From positions 1 to 20,366 of the IMG/VR virus record IMGVR_UViG_3300025889_001201: 20,366 nt of DNA; one strand, written 5' to 3'. The notes under the pieces are model-generated. The model made no database searches, was not told where the DNA came from, and worked only from the letters and a program-made list of their open reading frames with translations. The DNA comes from a virus. Positions 1 through 9,106 of the stretch are shown piece after piece. Within the stretch, counting starts at the first letter, position 1. The number at the start of each line of letters is the position of its first letter. The position numbers and the translations under genes were made by a program.

Positions 1-186
1 AGTCAGAACGCCTGCACCTGTGACGGTGTAGTTGGTTCCAAGCACCTGTGTCGTTTCTACTCCAGTCGACGAGCGCAGCACTACCAAGAGCTGGCTGTTC
101 GCAAGGAAGTAAAACGGGACGGCAAACACGACGGTAGCGCCGTTGCCAGAATAACTGACTCGAGATGTCGATGATGAAACGGTCAT
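1..186 (-). CDS. Tail fibre / tail spike protein, N-terminal part (runs off the left edge)
   Basis: An open frame of 62 codons starts at the ATG at 186-184 and is still open at base 1, so only the N-terminus is present. The protein begins MTVSSSTSRVSYSGNGATVV and continues with FAVPFYFLANSQLLVVLRSS, then TTQVLGTNYTVTGAGVL. This beta-rich start (VSYSGNG, F.VPF.F, then a T.YTVTGAG turn) is one I know from the N-termini of many podoviral tail fibre or tail appendage proteins, where it attaches the fibre to the tail. The start follows the TAA of the giant ejection gene after 3 nt, and a GGAG sits 6 nt upstream inside that gene's last codons, so translation is probably coupled. The position, directly after the gene 16-like gene, matches T7 gene 17. 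The receptor-binding part lies outside the window, so fibre versus spike cannot be decided. Confidence 0.8.
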   Translation of the reverse strand, partial: MTVSSSTSRVSYSGNGATVVFAVPFYFLANSQLLVVLRSSTGVETTQVLGTNYTVTGAGVLT

Positions 187-189
187 GGT

Positions 190-3100
190 TTACTCCACTA
201 CTTCAGATGGGGCCAGCAAGAACTCCTGCCCCTGCTCGCGTTCGACCCTACGCTCCATACGTCGCAGGCTGCCCGGGTCGAGGGCCTCCTGAATCTGATA
301 AAGGATCAGGTAATCCAGAACTATACGGGTATAGAACAAGTTCATAAACGGCGTGTTGGAGATCAGCATACGGAATGCCGAAGAGGCCACATCGTCCCCG
401 CGCATGGCTCGCTGCCGCAAATCATCAAGATCGCTGATAACGCCGAATGTCGGGCCAACCAGAGTGTCGATGATGTTTCTGCCGAACCTGTTGTTCTGCC
501 CCAACAAGAAGTCGCCGTAAATGCCAAGCGCACCACCTTGTAGCATGGCAGCAGTCCATGTCTGCGGCAACGTCGGATCTCGAGGCTCCTTGCCTTTGAT
601 CAAATCCTTGGCAACCATTGCGACGTATCCAAAGGCGGTCATCGCCAAAATCATCTGCGCGAGCCCCAACATATCGCCCTTGCCATACTTGATGTATTCG
701 CCGAGTGAGTTATAGCCGCGGCCATAAATCTCTCGACCAAATACTTGACGGGTAAGCGCAGTCGGGAAGCCCTTGAACTGAGCGATGTATCGAGCGATCT
801 CACCCCAGAATGTGCCGGGCTTGATGCCGCGAGTCCAGAAGTAGCGCGATCGCACATCAGGTTCGATAACAGCAGTCATGGCTTGATCAACGATGAAGTT
901 GCGCAAGCGATCGGACAAGTCTCGGCGAGCATTGGCAACCGCTGTCTCAGTCGTCGAGCGCCCGATCGTATTGAGATACGATAGTATCGCTTCTTGCGGC
1001 AATCTGCTGACTGCCTCCGGCACAACGTAGAACTTGCCTTTGCTATCAGATACAAACCCGCGGCGCAGCAGATCCCATTCTGGAGCTGTGATTCCGTATT
1101 GCTCAAACAATCGTTTTGCGCTCGCATCAAGCCCGTCAAAGCCGGTGTTACGCAAGTTGCCGAGCCAGTTAGCGGTGCCGAGCTCCATGCCTTCTCGCAA
1201 GGTGTCAGTCCACCAAGCCAGTCCGTTGAGACGGAAGAAGATTCGCATCAGGTCAGCAGACCCGGCAGACATGATGTCATCCGAGTCAAAGCGCATCGCG
1301 ACGCCGCCGATAATCCCCTCGGCTACGCTGTCGATCATGTTCAGAATTTGTTTCCGCTCGCCCTTGGCGCGCCCTTGGAGCAGATTGCCGATACCCTCGC
1401 CGATACCAGAGAGCAGGCCACCTCGGCCCTGATATCGAATTTGGCTAGCGTATACGGGAAGATCCGTGACCGCTGAGATCACAGCGCCGCCGAGCTTTGC
1501 CATCGATTGCACGACTCGGATGTTAGATCCAACTCGAGCACTAATCTGGCTGCCCGGCACATTGGCTCTGCCGTCCAACATCGTCAACAAATTAGTTGCT
1601 TCATCTTTGGAATCTGCAAAGTCAGCTCGAGCTTCTGGATCTCCACGCAAGGATGCTTCAATCTCAGCCATTGATGCCTTGAGCGTGTATTCCGGATTCG
1701 GGCCAAGAATGCGCATCATGCCGGCCTGCTGTGCAGCGCGACTCAAGTCGCCGAGAATGGCCTCGTTTAACTTACCGGAGCCGAACTTCTCAAGATAGTC
1801 AAACTCCGAATCGGCATCAAGAAAGTAGATGACGCGAGACTGTGACGCGCGACGGGCAAGTGAGCCCGGCGTCGTATACGCAGCAGCTTCCGCATCAACA
1901 GCAGACAAATGCCGACCGGCAGCCAGATCGTCGTAAACAATATCAAGGAACTCCTCGAGATTCTGACCCGGCTCCAGAGTGCGATCGACATCAAGCCGCT
2001 GCCGAACAAAAGCTTTCCACTCTTCTGCGCCAGCCGTGCGGATCTTGGTGAAGTCGTGCTGCTGCCGGGTGATGTATCCGGTCAGGTCACGAATCCATGC
2101 GCCGAATCGATTGCGAGTATTGCGAGCATCCTCGCGATACTTGTAAACAATCTTCGCAATCGTCACGGCCTCGGGGACAATCCCCTCGAGCCGCGGGTTT
2201 GGCCGGCCCATCTGATATAGCGCGCGAGCGACATCGCGGCCATAGGCGTTGCTCATGAAAGCCTCGCCGACGCCAGCCTGCTCAAGCTCTGCGAGCATTC
2301 CCTTTGTCCAGCGCGTGAAGTAGGTGCGCTGCCAATGGAACACAGAATCTTTCGACCCGAACCGAGCAAACGATGAGCCGCCGAGAACAGACAGGATTCC
2401 CTCTCGCGGGTTTTGCGCAAATTGCGAAATGACCCGGCCAACGATCTTGGTTCTAGCAGCCAGCGTCAGCGCGGCGTTACGAGCAGCAATTGTGGCATCG
2501 AGCTTGACGTTGTTAGCAACAGCATTGGCTGCGCGAATAGCATCGCTCTGGAGCGAGTCAGCAGTCTCGTCTGCGGTGAACTGAGCTTGCGCTTTCTTCA
2601 ATCGTGAGCGAACCGTGCGGTTTTCGGTCTTGAGTTGCTCAAGTAATTGGTCGATCTCATATGCGCCGAGCTGATTGTTCGTCGCGGCCTGCATTGCAGC
2701 CCGAGCAGCGTCGTCATTGCCGATGCGCTCTGCCGCGGCACGAACCGCGCGAGCGTAGATATCGGCTCGCTGTATAGCATCGTTGAACGGGCGCAGTTCC
2801 GCATTGGATTCAGGTGCGTTGTACACGCCACCCTCTTCGGCAACCGAGCGCATACGCTTGGCATCCTTAAGAGAGACTTTGCGCAGATAGTCAAACGCAG
2901 GGCTGGTGTCTGGCGATACTCGAGCGCGACGATCCTCTGGGAACGGCGATCGCATATCGGGATTAAACGCTGTGACGTATCGGCCATCAGGAGAAATAAA
3001 TACGCGATCAACAACGAAGTCTTGAATCGCGTTAAGCGTCTCCATGTTTCTGCCGATAGCAAATAAAAACTGTCCTTGAGCCTCAAGAGCAGTTCGCAGC

Positions 3101-6100
3101 AATGCCACTCTTGCCGCAGCAGATCCTTTTCGAAGTTGCTCACTAGGCAATACAGCAAGATTGCGAACAACCAGTTTCGCGTTGGTCACAGCGATAACAA
3201 CAGCGTCCTCGTCAACCTCGATTTGCTTGGCAATATTGACAAGCCTTTCGGGAGTGGTCAGCGGCTGACCGCCAATATCCATTAGCTTCTTTGGATCGGA
3301 CTGCCCAAAGTCCTTGGAAATTGTTTGCGCGTTGCCATCTGCATCGATCACCGTGTACTGATTCGTATCAACGATGACATGACCTTTTGGATCAACCCCC
3401 ATTTTCGCAATAAACTTCGACACACTACGAGTGAAGTCGATGTCTGCTGTGCTCGCATTTGGATTGGTGCTTGGGTGGTTGTGCAGCATATACACACCCT
3501 TTGCACCCAAGAAGATAGCGCGCTGCACTAGTTCACCCAAGAATTGTTTGCCTTCGCCAACAAAGCCAACAGCAGACCCCGGCAAGCGAGATGTCAGGCC
3601 AGCTTGCGCAATGATGTTGTCGTTACGGTCAACGAAGAAATACCGCAGCGTCTCAAAACGAGGATCGCGGTAAACTTGCGCTAGCACAGCAAGGTCGGCG
3701 TGATCGGCTACTTTTTGCCCAACAAGCGAGACTCTTTGACGCTCTGCATACTGATCAGAGAGGGAGAGGGCGAGTATAGAGTCGGCTGATCGTAAGTCCT
3801 CCACGGCCCTAACCGCTTGCCGTTGGGCAGCAACTGCCCCCGGGCCAGCCTGCGTTCGAACAGGGCCTTCGGCGAGGTAACGTTGGAGTCCTTCATTTAC
3901 GGTTAAGCCTCGAGAAACCTCGAGATCTCCTCGCCCTGTTCGTCTTGCGAGTTGCTCGGCCTGTAGCTCTTCATCAACTGCGCGAGTGACTCCGGAGATT
4001 GCGTCTCTGGAGATTCCTCGCTGCTCGGCAAGTTTGGCTGCGGCGTTTGCGTAGTCTGGGGCTGCGTCGTCTGCATATCCTGCTTCGACTTCTGCATCTG
4101 ATGCTCCTGCTGCGTCATATAGTCGCTTTTCCGGATACCAAAGTAAAGCCTGCAAGTCGGCCATTGTCAAATCTGGATTGTCCTTTTGGAGTCGCTCCAG
4201 AACAGCATTAAATACCTTGCGAATACGGCCTCTTTCAGGCGGCCCATCAGGTATTTCTTTTTGGCCGTCAAGATACTTTGACAAGGCGTTACCAGTCTTG
4301 CGGATCTCATCCCCGAGACCAACCCTTGGCTTGTCTTTTTTGGGTTTTCCGACAATTTCATTTAACGCTTTTTCATCAAAGCCTGCGCCAATCGCATTTA
4401 ATGCGGTGCGGTTTTGCTTGTTCGTGCTTGCTTTAGCAATAGCAAACGCAAGTTCGTCAGGGCGGGCAACAGCAACGCGCTTGCCAAGAATGCGCTCGAG
4501 CTCTTTGCGCTGCGCGCTGTCCAGCAAACGGACAAGGCTGGTTAGGGATTTGCGCTTGGCGCGAACCTGCGCCGGGTTTTCCTCAATCAGAGTGCCAGTC
4601 CAGCGGCCCCAAGTGCGAACCAGCCACCGATCCATTGTAAGCTGCTCAAAATTGCCATACAGATTTGAGAAGAATCCGTTGCCAATTTTTGGCCCGAGGA
4701 TGGCAGAGCCATATACCTCGGTTGACATATTCTCGCCACCAACTTTAAGCCCAGAGAATGCGGTGATGTTTTTCACCGTATCCTTGTTTCGCATAAATTT
4801 CTCAAGAGCATCGAATCCATGCTGCTTGAGCATTACGTTATAAAGGCGCAATCCGTCATCTATTTGCGAAGCTGCCGTGCCGATTCCGACATTGACAGGC
4901 ATTTCTCCTGTCTTTCTCCATGACTCGTATGCCTTCATCGCCAGCTCAAAGTTTTTGTTTACCTTGAGTCCGTTAGACGTAACAGCCAGCGCCCAAGTAA
5001 AGGCGAGACGATCCTCACGGCTAGACAAAATCTCCGGATGGATTAACGAGATAATTCGCAGAGCCTTGGTAACTTTCTCGTTATACCAACCGATCGCGTT
5101 CGAGTTATCGCGTAAGGCAATGCGAGCTTCGCGCAAGGCCATGCGAATAAGGTATCGCTCAACATCAGGCGTGAACTCTGTAAGATCGACACCAGCTTCT
5201 CGAGCAGCGGCGTTAACCGCATCTTGGATGTCTTTCTTGAACTCGCGATTGTTTGCGAACTCTCGACCTTTAGCGCGCTCAAAAGCAGCCTCGACGTTCG
5301 ACACATTGTCGACGGTAGTCGGGATTTCGCCGTACTCGGCAGCCTCTTCCTGCACTAGTCGATTCGCGCGGAACTGGCTTTCGGTGTTGACCGCGGCAAC
5401 AGCCTCGTCAGCGGCGGCAACGGCCTCATCAAGTGCCTGTGCAGCGGCATCAAGCGCAGGAACTGCTCGCGGCTCTGGGATCTCTGCGGCAGCTTCAAAG
5501 TCCACCATTGCAGCCTGATCTGGGCGAGCGTTCTCAATGGCCGCGTTGCGAGCAGAGGTGAGCGGATCTACCGGGCTCTTCTGTCGCTGCGACGGATCAA
5601 GGCCGACGATCGGCTCGACGTTGATTTGGCGGCTATCCATCGCCTGCGCAACACCGGTAGACAGAGCGGCACGGCGGGTTTCCGGCAGCACTTGCTCTGC
5701 GATATTGCGAGCACTTCCCGGCATGGTTTCCGCGTCGATTGCGCGTAGGATCTCCATATCCTCTGCTGACAGCGGCTTGTTGGCCTCTATTTTATCCAGC
5801 AAGCGACGAGCTTCTTGTGCTCGAGCAAGACGCAGCACCTCGCGCTGTGCGCGCTCAGACCGAGCCTTAGCGTCGATCTGCAAGTCAATCGATGAATCCT
5901 CTTCGGCGCGCAATTCGGCCTCGGCTTGTTTGCGAGCGGTGCGTTGCCGCAATTTACGCACAGCCTTAACGTCAGCTATTTCTGGCCCATAGACCGCAAC
6001 ATCCTCATCTCGCAGACGAGCTTCTATTTGGGCGATGCGAGCATCCAACGGCAACGTAGATCCGGCCTGATCGCCAACACGAGCAAGCGCAGCTTCAGCA

Positions 6101-7002
6101 TCGTCCAGTTCACGCAGCAACTGCTGGCGGTTAATGGCAGGCGCATCAGCAGCTCGAGCGATCAGCTCCTCGCGCGTTCTGGCGATGATTACATCGTCTG
6201 GATCAAGCGCCCTCGGAGTCGGCTCAAGCTCGCCAATCGGAGGCAGGCTCTGATCGGCCTCGATAGCCTGACGCACGGCAGCATCAACAGGACGCTCCAC
6301 AGGCAGCGGAGGAAGCCCCCGAGAACGCCTATAAGCCTCAGAGACAGCACCGCCTATGCTGTGCAGGCCGCCACCCAAAGCAGTGCCAAATGCGATATTA
6401 AGCAGCGAGTCTGCCGCGTCGTAGTCAGCCTGCTCTAGCCGAGCCGTAGATAAAATGATCGGCTCAATTACAGCAGCACCGACCGCACCTTCAATACCGC
6501 CAACGCCAGCACGAACCGCAGTTCTTCCGGCAAACGTTGTTCTAGCGCGCAACAAAGCAGAGTATCGAGCAGAACCAACAACTGGAATAAAGCCAGAAAC
6601 GATGTTAACAGGATCGAAAAACGATACGCCAAGCCCAACCGCTAATCGAGCAGCACCACGACCAAAGCCGCCGGGACTGGTAGCAAACTTTTCGTTTCTT
6701 GCGTTTTCAATTCGTTTTCGCTGAATCAGAATATCAAGTGCTTCTTGTGTAATGCCCTGATCTGGAACAGTTAGTTGCGTGTCAAGTCGCGCATCAGCCA
6801 GTTGCGCTCTAGCCGCTTCAGCAGAAATAGGATTTCCAATTCGATACGCTTCACGCAAGTTTCTTCCGCGCTGGATTGCTTGAATAGGATTAAATTCAAA
6901 CGTTTCTCGAGCGGTCTCAATTAGCTCCTCGCCAAGAGAAAGCTCTCGAGTTTCAAGTTGCGGCTCGCGACGACGAACATCTAGAAGACCTTCAAAGCTC
7001 AT
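190..7002 (-). CDS. Giant internal virion / polyvalent protein with RadC-like JAB domain (T7 gp16 position)
   Basis: This 2270-residue protein sits where T7 has gene 16 (1318 aa), the DNA-ejection protein that crosses the host envelope. Residues about 35-225 contain FNPIQAIQRGRN, a SFFDPVN motif and hydrophobic stretches at about 118-143, 164-184 and 198-222, typical of phage internal virion proteins. Residues about 230-560 are charged, Ala-rich and helical. Residues about 620-1000 form a globular region with GPKIGNGFFSNLYGNF, TMDRW (M790) and LQALLWYPEKRLYD, a pattern I associate with phage polyvalent proteins. Residues about 1085-1225 are a RadC-type JAB domain: E1157, then HNHPSTNPNASTAD at 1174-1187, matching the RadC metal motif spacing (H1174, H1176, S1184, D1187). 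Residues about 1900-2270 carry several hydrophobic helices and end in a conserved NLFYTRIVLDYL..LDPGSLRRMERR tail. I see no lytic transglycosylase motif. Start: ATG overlaps the upstream stop as ATGA. An ejected multidomain protein is inferred; the enzymatic role is unknown. Confidence 0.85.
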   Translation of the reverse strand: MSFEGLLDVRRREPQLETRELSLGEELIETARETFEFNPIQAIQRGRNLREAYRIGNPISAEAARAQLADARLDTQLTVPDQGITQEALDILIQRKRIENARNEKFATSPGGFGRGAARLAVGLGVSFFDPVNIVSGFIPVVGSARYSALLRARTTFAGRTAVRAGVGGIEGAVGAAVIEPIILSTARLEQADYDAADSLLNIAFGTALGGGLHSIGGAVSEAYRRSRGLPPLPVERPVDAAVRQAIEADQSLPPIGELEPTPRALDPDDVIIARTREELIARAADAPAINRQQLLRELDDAEAALARVGDQAGSTLPLDARIAQIEARLRDEDVAVYGPEIADVKAVRKLRQRTARKQAEAELRAEEDSSIDLQIDAKARSERAQREVLRLARAQEARRLLDKIEANKPLSAEDMEILRAIDAETMPGSARNIAEQVLPETRRAALSTGVAQAMDSRQINVEPIVGLDPSQRQKSPVDPLTSARNAAIENARPDQAAMVDFEAAAEIPEPRAVPALDAAAQALDEAVAAADEAVAAVNTESQFRANRLVQEEAAEYGEIPTTVDNVSNVEAAFERAKGREFANNREFKKDIQDAVNAAAREAGVDLTEFTPDVERYLIRMALREARIALRDNSNAIGWYNEKVTKALRIISLIHPEILSSREDRLAFTWALAVTSNGLKVNKNFELAMKAYESWRKTGEMPVNVGIGTAASQIDDGLRLYNVMLKQHGFDALEKFMRNKDTVKNITAFSGLKVGGENMSTEVYGSAILGPKIGNGFFSNLYGNFEQLTMDRWLVRTWGRWTGTLIEENPAQVRAKRKSLTSLVRLLDSAQRKELERILGKRVAVARPDELAFAIAKASTNKQNRTALNAIGAGFDEKALNEIVGKPKKDKPRVGLGDEIRKTGNALSKYLDGQKEIPDGPPERGRIRKVFNAVLERLQKDNPDLTMADLQALLWYPEKRLYDAAGASDAEVEAGYADDAAPDYANAAAKLAEQRGISRDAISGVTRAVDEELQAEQLARRTGRGDLEVSRGLTVNEGLQRYLAEGPVRTQAGPGAVAAQRQAVRAVEDLRSADSILALSLSDQYAERQRVSLVGQKVADHADLAVLAQVYRDPRFETLRYFFVDRNDNIIAQAGLTSRLPGSAVGFVGEGKQFLGELVQRAIFLGAKGVYMLHNHPSTNPNASTADIDFTRSVSKFIAKMGVDPKGHVIVDTNQYTVIDADGNAQTISKDFGQSDPKKLMDIGGQPLTTPERLVNIAKQIEVDEDAVVIAVTNAKLVVRNLAVLPSEQLRKGSAAARVALLRTALEAQGQFLFAIGRNMETLNAIQDFVVDRVFISPDGRYVTAFNPDMRSPFPEDRRARVSPDTSPAFDYLRKVSLKDAKRMRSVAEEGGVYNAPESNAELRPFNDAIQRADIYARAVRAAAERIGNDDAARAAMQAATNNQLGAYEIDQLLEQLKTENRTVRSRLKKAQAQFTADETADSLQSDAIRAANAVANNVKLDATIAARNAALTLAARTKIVGRVISQFAQNPREGILSVLGGSSFARFGSKDSVFHWQRTYFTRWTKGMLAELEQAGVGEAFMSNAYGRDVARALYQMGRPNPRLEGIVPEAVTIAKIVYKYREDARNTRNRFGAWIRDLTGYITRQQHDFTKIRTAGAEEWKAFVRQRLDVDRTLEPGQNLEEFLDIVYDDLAAGRHLSAVDAEAAAYTTPGSLARRASQSRVIYFLDADSEFDYLEKFGSGKLNEAILGDLSRAAQQAGMMRILGPNPEYTLKASMAEIEASLRGDPEARADFADSKDEATNLLTMLDGRANVPGSQISARVGSNIRVVQSMAKLGGAVISAVTDLPVYASQIRYQGRGGLLSGIGEGIGNLLQGRAKGERKQILNMIDSVAEGIIGGVAMRFDSDDIMSAGSADLMRIFFRLNGLAWWTDTLREGMELGTANWLGNLRNTGFDGLDASAKRLFEQYGITAPEWDLLRRGFVSDSKGKFYVVPEAVSRLPQEAILSYLNTIGRSTTETAVANARRDLSDRLRNFIVDQAMTAVIEPDVRSRYFWTRGIKPGTFWGEIARYIAQFKGFPTALTRQVFGREIYGRGYNSLGEYIKYGKGDMLGLAQMILAMTAFGYVAMVAKDLIKGKEPRDPTLPQTWTAAMLQGGALGIYGDFLLGQNNRFGRNIIDTLVGPTFGVISDLDDLRQRAMRGDDVASSAFRMLISNTPFMNLFYTRIVLDYLILYQIQEALDPGSLRRMERRVEREQGQEFLLAPSEVVE
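5393..5431 (-). repeat. Tandem 21-bp repeat encoding the heptad DEAVAAA
   Basis: Two near-identical 18-base stretches, gcggcaacRgcctcRtca, lie 21 bp apart inside the giant ejection gene and encode the heptad DEAVAAA followed by DEAVAAV. A third degenerate copy (QALDEAVA context) borders it. The heptad period and Ala/Glu content fit a helical coiled-coil or linker before the globular domains. It is a small in-frame repeat, not a mobile or regulatory element. Confidence 0.6.
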
Positions 7003-9104
7003 TCTGCAAACCCACGCGCAGTTTTGGAAGATTCAAGAAGACGCTCTGCCCTTCGTTCTCCAGCATAACCCTTTGTTGCAGACCTATTCTTAATATCTTG
7101 CCAAGAATAAGTAATATAAGGCGGTTCCTTGCCCGGTCTTTCAACAGGCTGACCATCTTTCATCAAGATAACAACTTGGTCATTCTGCATTGTCTGCCAA
7201 TATGATCCGCGAACAACCCCAAAGCCAAGCTCTTTAGTTGCCTCGTTCTTAAAATCACGAAGCCCTGTGCGAAGTTCTGAGTTACTAACAGTAATAGGCT
7301 TGCCATCAAGAAACTTCGGAACTCTAATAGTTGCGTCATCAACTTCTGCAAGATTGTAACGCTCTCCAACAACTTCTTGATACGCCTGCTCAACAGCAGA
7401 ATTAACTCCTTTACCGGCCCGAATGTAATCAACAGCAAGCCGATAAATTGCGTCTTGCATAATGATCTTGGTTTCGCTGTCGCCAGCTTGACCATAAAAA
7501 GACGCTTCAATTTGCTGGAAAGCATCAGAGATGGAATCTTTAACGTCTTTTGGAGATGTTCCTGATGGAAGCAATTTATTAAAATCATCTTCCTTAATCT
7601 GAGACAACTCAATAAGCCGATTGGCCGGCCCCTCTCTCATGCCAGCGCCGATAGCAACAGCCGATCCGGGAAGCTCTTTAATTAACTGCGGAAAAATCTT
7701 TTTCCAAGCCTTGTCTCCCCACCGATTTTTTTCTTGCAAGATTACGGCAGAACCAATAACAGCTCCGTCTCGCGGGTCTCTGCTATAGGTTCTGTTAATA
7801 ATGTCATCGGCAATGGCCTTCGGAAGAATTGATCTATTCTCAATTCCGATTCTTCTTGCCTCGCTGTCGATCATGTTGACGAACCGCTCCGAGGCTGCCC
7901 TCTGCTCTTGCGGCGTTTGTGCAGCACCGATTGCATTATAAGCCTGACTAACGGCTGGGTTCCTTTGCATGATGTAGCCGCCCGGATCATCTTCTTGCGC
8001 CTTTACCATTCTGGCGTAAGACTCGGACACCATCTCATATCGCTTCAGGTCGCCGGCAGCGCCTTTTTGCTGGGTTGGGCGCATAGCCTCAATCTTAGCT
8101 GCGGCCTCTGATCTAGGCATGGTCGACAAAGAAATAATTGTCGCACCAGCATCATACATCTTGCGATAGTCTTCGTATTTATCAGCAATTCCAGCGGCGG
8201 CAAATTGCGCACGACTAAATGGCTTTTCGGGAATGATGCCAACGCTGATGGCAGCAAGCTGATCGTCAATATCGGAAGATAACTTATCCCTTGCTTCTGC
8301 TTCTCGCGCTCTGCGCTCCTGCTCCATGATCGCAATGCGGCGCTCTGCTGCCGCCTTGACGTTATCAACAGAGTCAGCATCCAAGGCATCAAGATAGGCA
8401 AAGCCGGTCTGACCGGGTGGCTTTTCAAGAGCTTTTAAGACTTGCTGCGGATTCTTATTAGCAGCAGCAATGCCAGCATCTTGCGCAAGAATGGCGCGGT
8501 TCTGATCGTAAAATTTAGCGGAAGCCTGCTTGTCTTCAATTCTAGATGCAGATAACTTTAAACTCTCAGAAGCTTCTGAGAATTTTGAAGGATCTACCTG
8601 AACAAGTCTGCGAGAAGCGTTGAAGGTCTCGCTTTCAGTTCTGACTGTTTTTGCAACAGAGCTGCGAGCTTGAAACACAGAAGAATTCTTCTGCACATCA
8701 AGGCCCTGAATTGATGCTCTTTCTGTGAACCAAGCGCGAGCCTTATCTGACTTGATATTTGGCAGATACTCATTGACCAATTCTTGATATCGAGCGGTTG
8801 CTTTATCTGAAAACCCGTCAAAGTCGTCAGCGTCCTCTGCTTCTTTTTGCAGTCGCTGCTCTTCTTCCATCCACCGACTTGCTAATTCAACAGACTTAGA
8901 TGAAGCATCAATCGCCGCCTCATCTTCACGGCGTTTCTCAATCTCCAGATTGCGACGCTCAATCATCTGGCCGGCAGCCACAGCGCCTCGAGCAATGGCC
9001 TCACCGGCTTGACCTAAACCAGACTGGATGCGCCCGAGCCCTCCGACATCGGGAGCAATGACGCGCGGCGTCGTCTGCTGTCGATAGAACTCGAGCTTTG
9101 CCAT
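6999..9104 (-). CDS. Internal virion protein (T7 gp15-like position)
   Basis: The 701-aa product is close in length to T7 gp15 (747 aa) and lies between the gp14-like and gp16-like genes. The N-terminus (MAKLEFYRQQTTPRVIAPDV, then Gly/Ala-rich GLGQAGEAIARGAVAAGQMI) is followed by a long charged helical stretch with many E/K/R/Q residues. Most of the protein reads as helical and coiled-coil, with no enzyme motif I can recognise. In T7 the equivalent protein joins gp16 to form the ejection tube in the periplasm; the same role is inferred from position. It starts 2 nt after the gp14-like stop and its TGA overlaps the start of the giant gene (ATGA at 7002-6999), which suggests coupled synthesis of partner proteins. 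The coding DNA from about 7000 to 8900 is visibly AT-richer than most of the window. Confidence 0.8.
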   Translation of the reverse strand: MAKLEFYRQQTTPRVIAPDVGGLGRIQSGLGQAGEAIARGAVAAGQMIERRNLEIEKRREDEAAIDASSKSVELASRWMEEEQRLQKEAEDADDFDGFSDKATARYQELVNEYLPNIKSDKARAWFTERASIQGLDVQKNSSVFQARSSVAKTVRTESETFNASRRLVQVDPSKFSEASESLKLSASRIEDKQASAKFYDQNRAILAQDAGIAAANKNPQQVLKALEKPPGQTGFAYLDALDADSVDNVKAAAERRIAIMEQERRAREAEARDKLSSDIDDQLAAISVGIIPEKPFSRAQFAAAGIADKYEDYRKMYDAGATIISLSTMPRSEAAAKIEAMRPTQQKGAAGDLKRYEMVSESYARMVKAQEDDPGGYIMQRNPAVSQAYNAIGAAQTPQEQRAASERFVNMIDSEARRIGIENRSILPKAIADDIINRTYSRDPRDGAVIGSAVILQEKNRWGDKAWKKIFPQLIKELPGSAVAIGAGMREGPANRLIELSQIKEDDFNKLLPSGTSPKDVKDSISDAFQQIEASFYGQAGDSETKIIMQDAIYRLAVDYIRAGKGVNSAVEQAYQEVVGERYNLAEVDDATIRVPKFLDGKPITVSNSELRTGLRDFKNEATKELGFGVVRGSYWQTMQNDQVVILMKDGQPVERPGKEPPYITYSWQDIKNRSATKGYAGERRAERLLESSKTARGFAE

Positions 9105-9106
9105 GA

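Noticed and set aside
2598-3170. Minus-strand 190-codon frame inside the giant gene, and similar ones at 7163-7612 and 8045-8428
   Set aside because: They are alternative frames of genes with recognisable products, and their Cys/Leu/Arg-rich translations match no protein type.
4178-4843. Long plus-strand open frame (221 codons), with others at 4877-5518, 994-1476 and 2647-3066
   Set aside because: They lie wholly inside minus-strand genes with clear domains, lack ribosome sites and have low-complexity Ser/Arg/Leu composition typical of antisense shadows of GC-biased coding.
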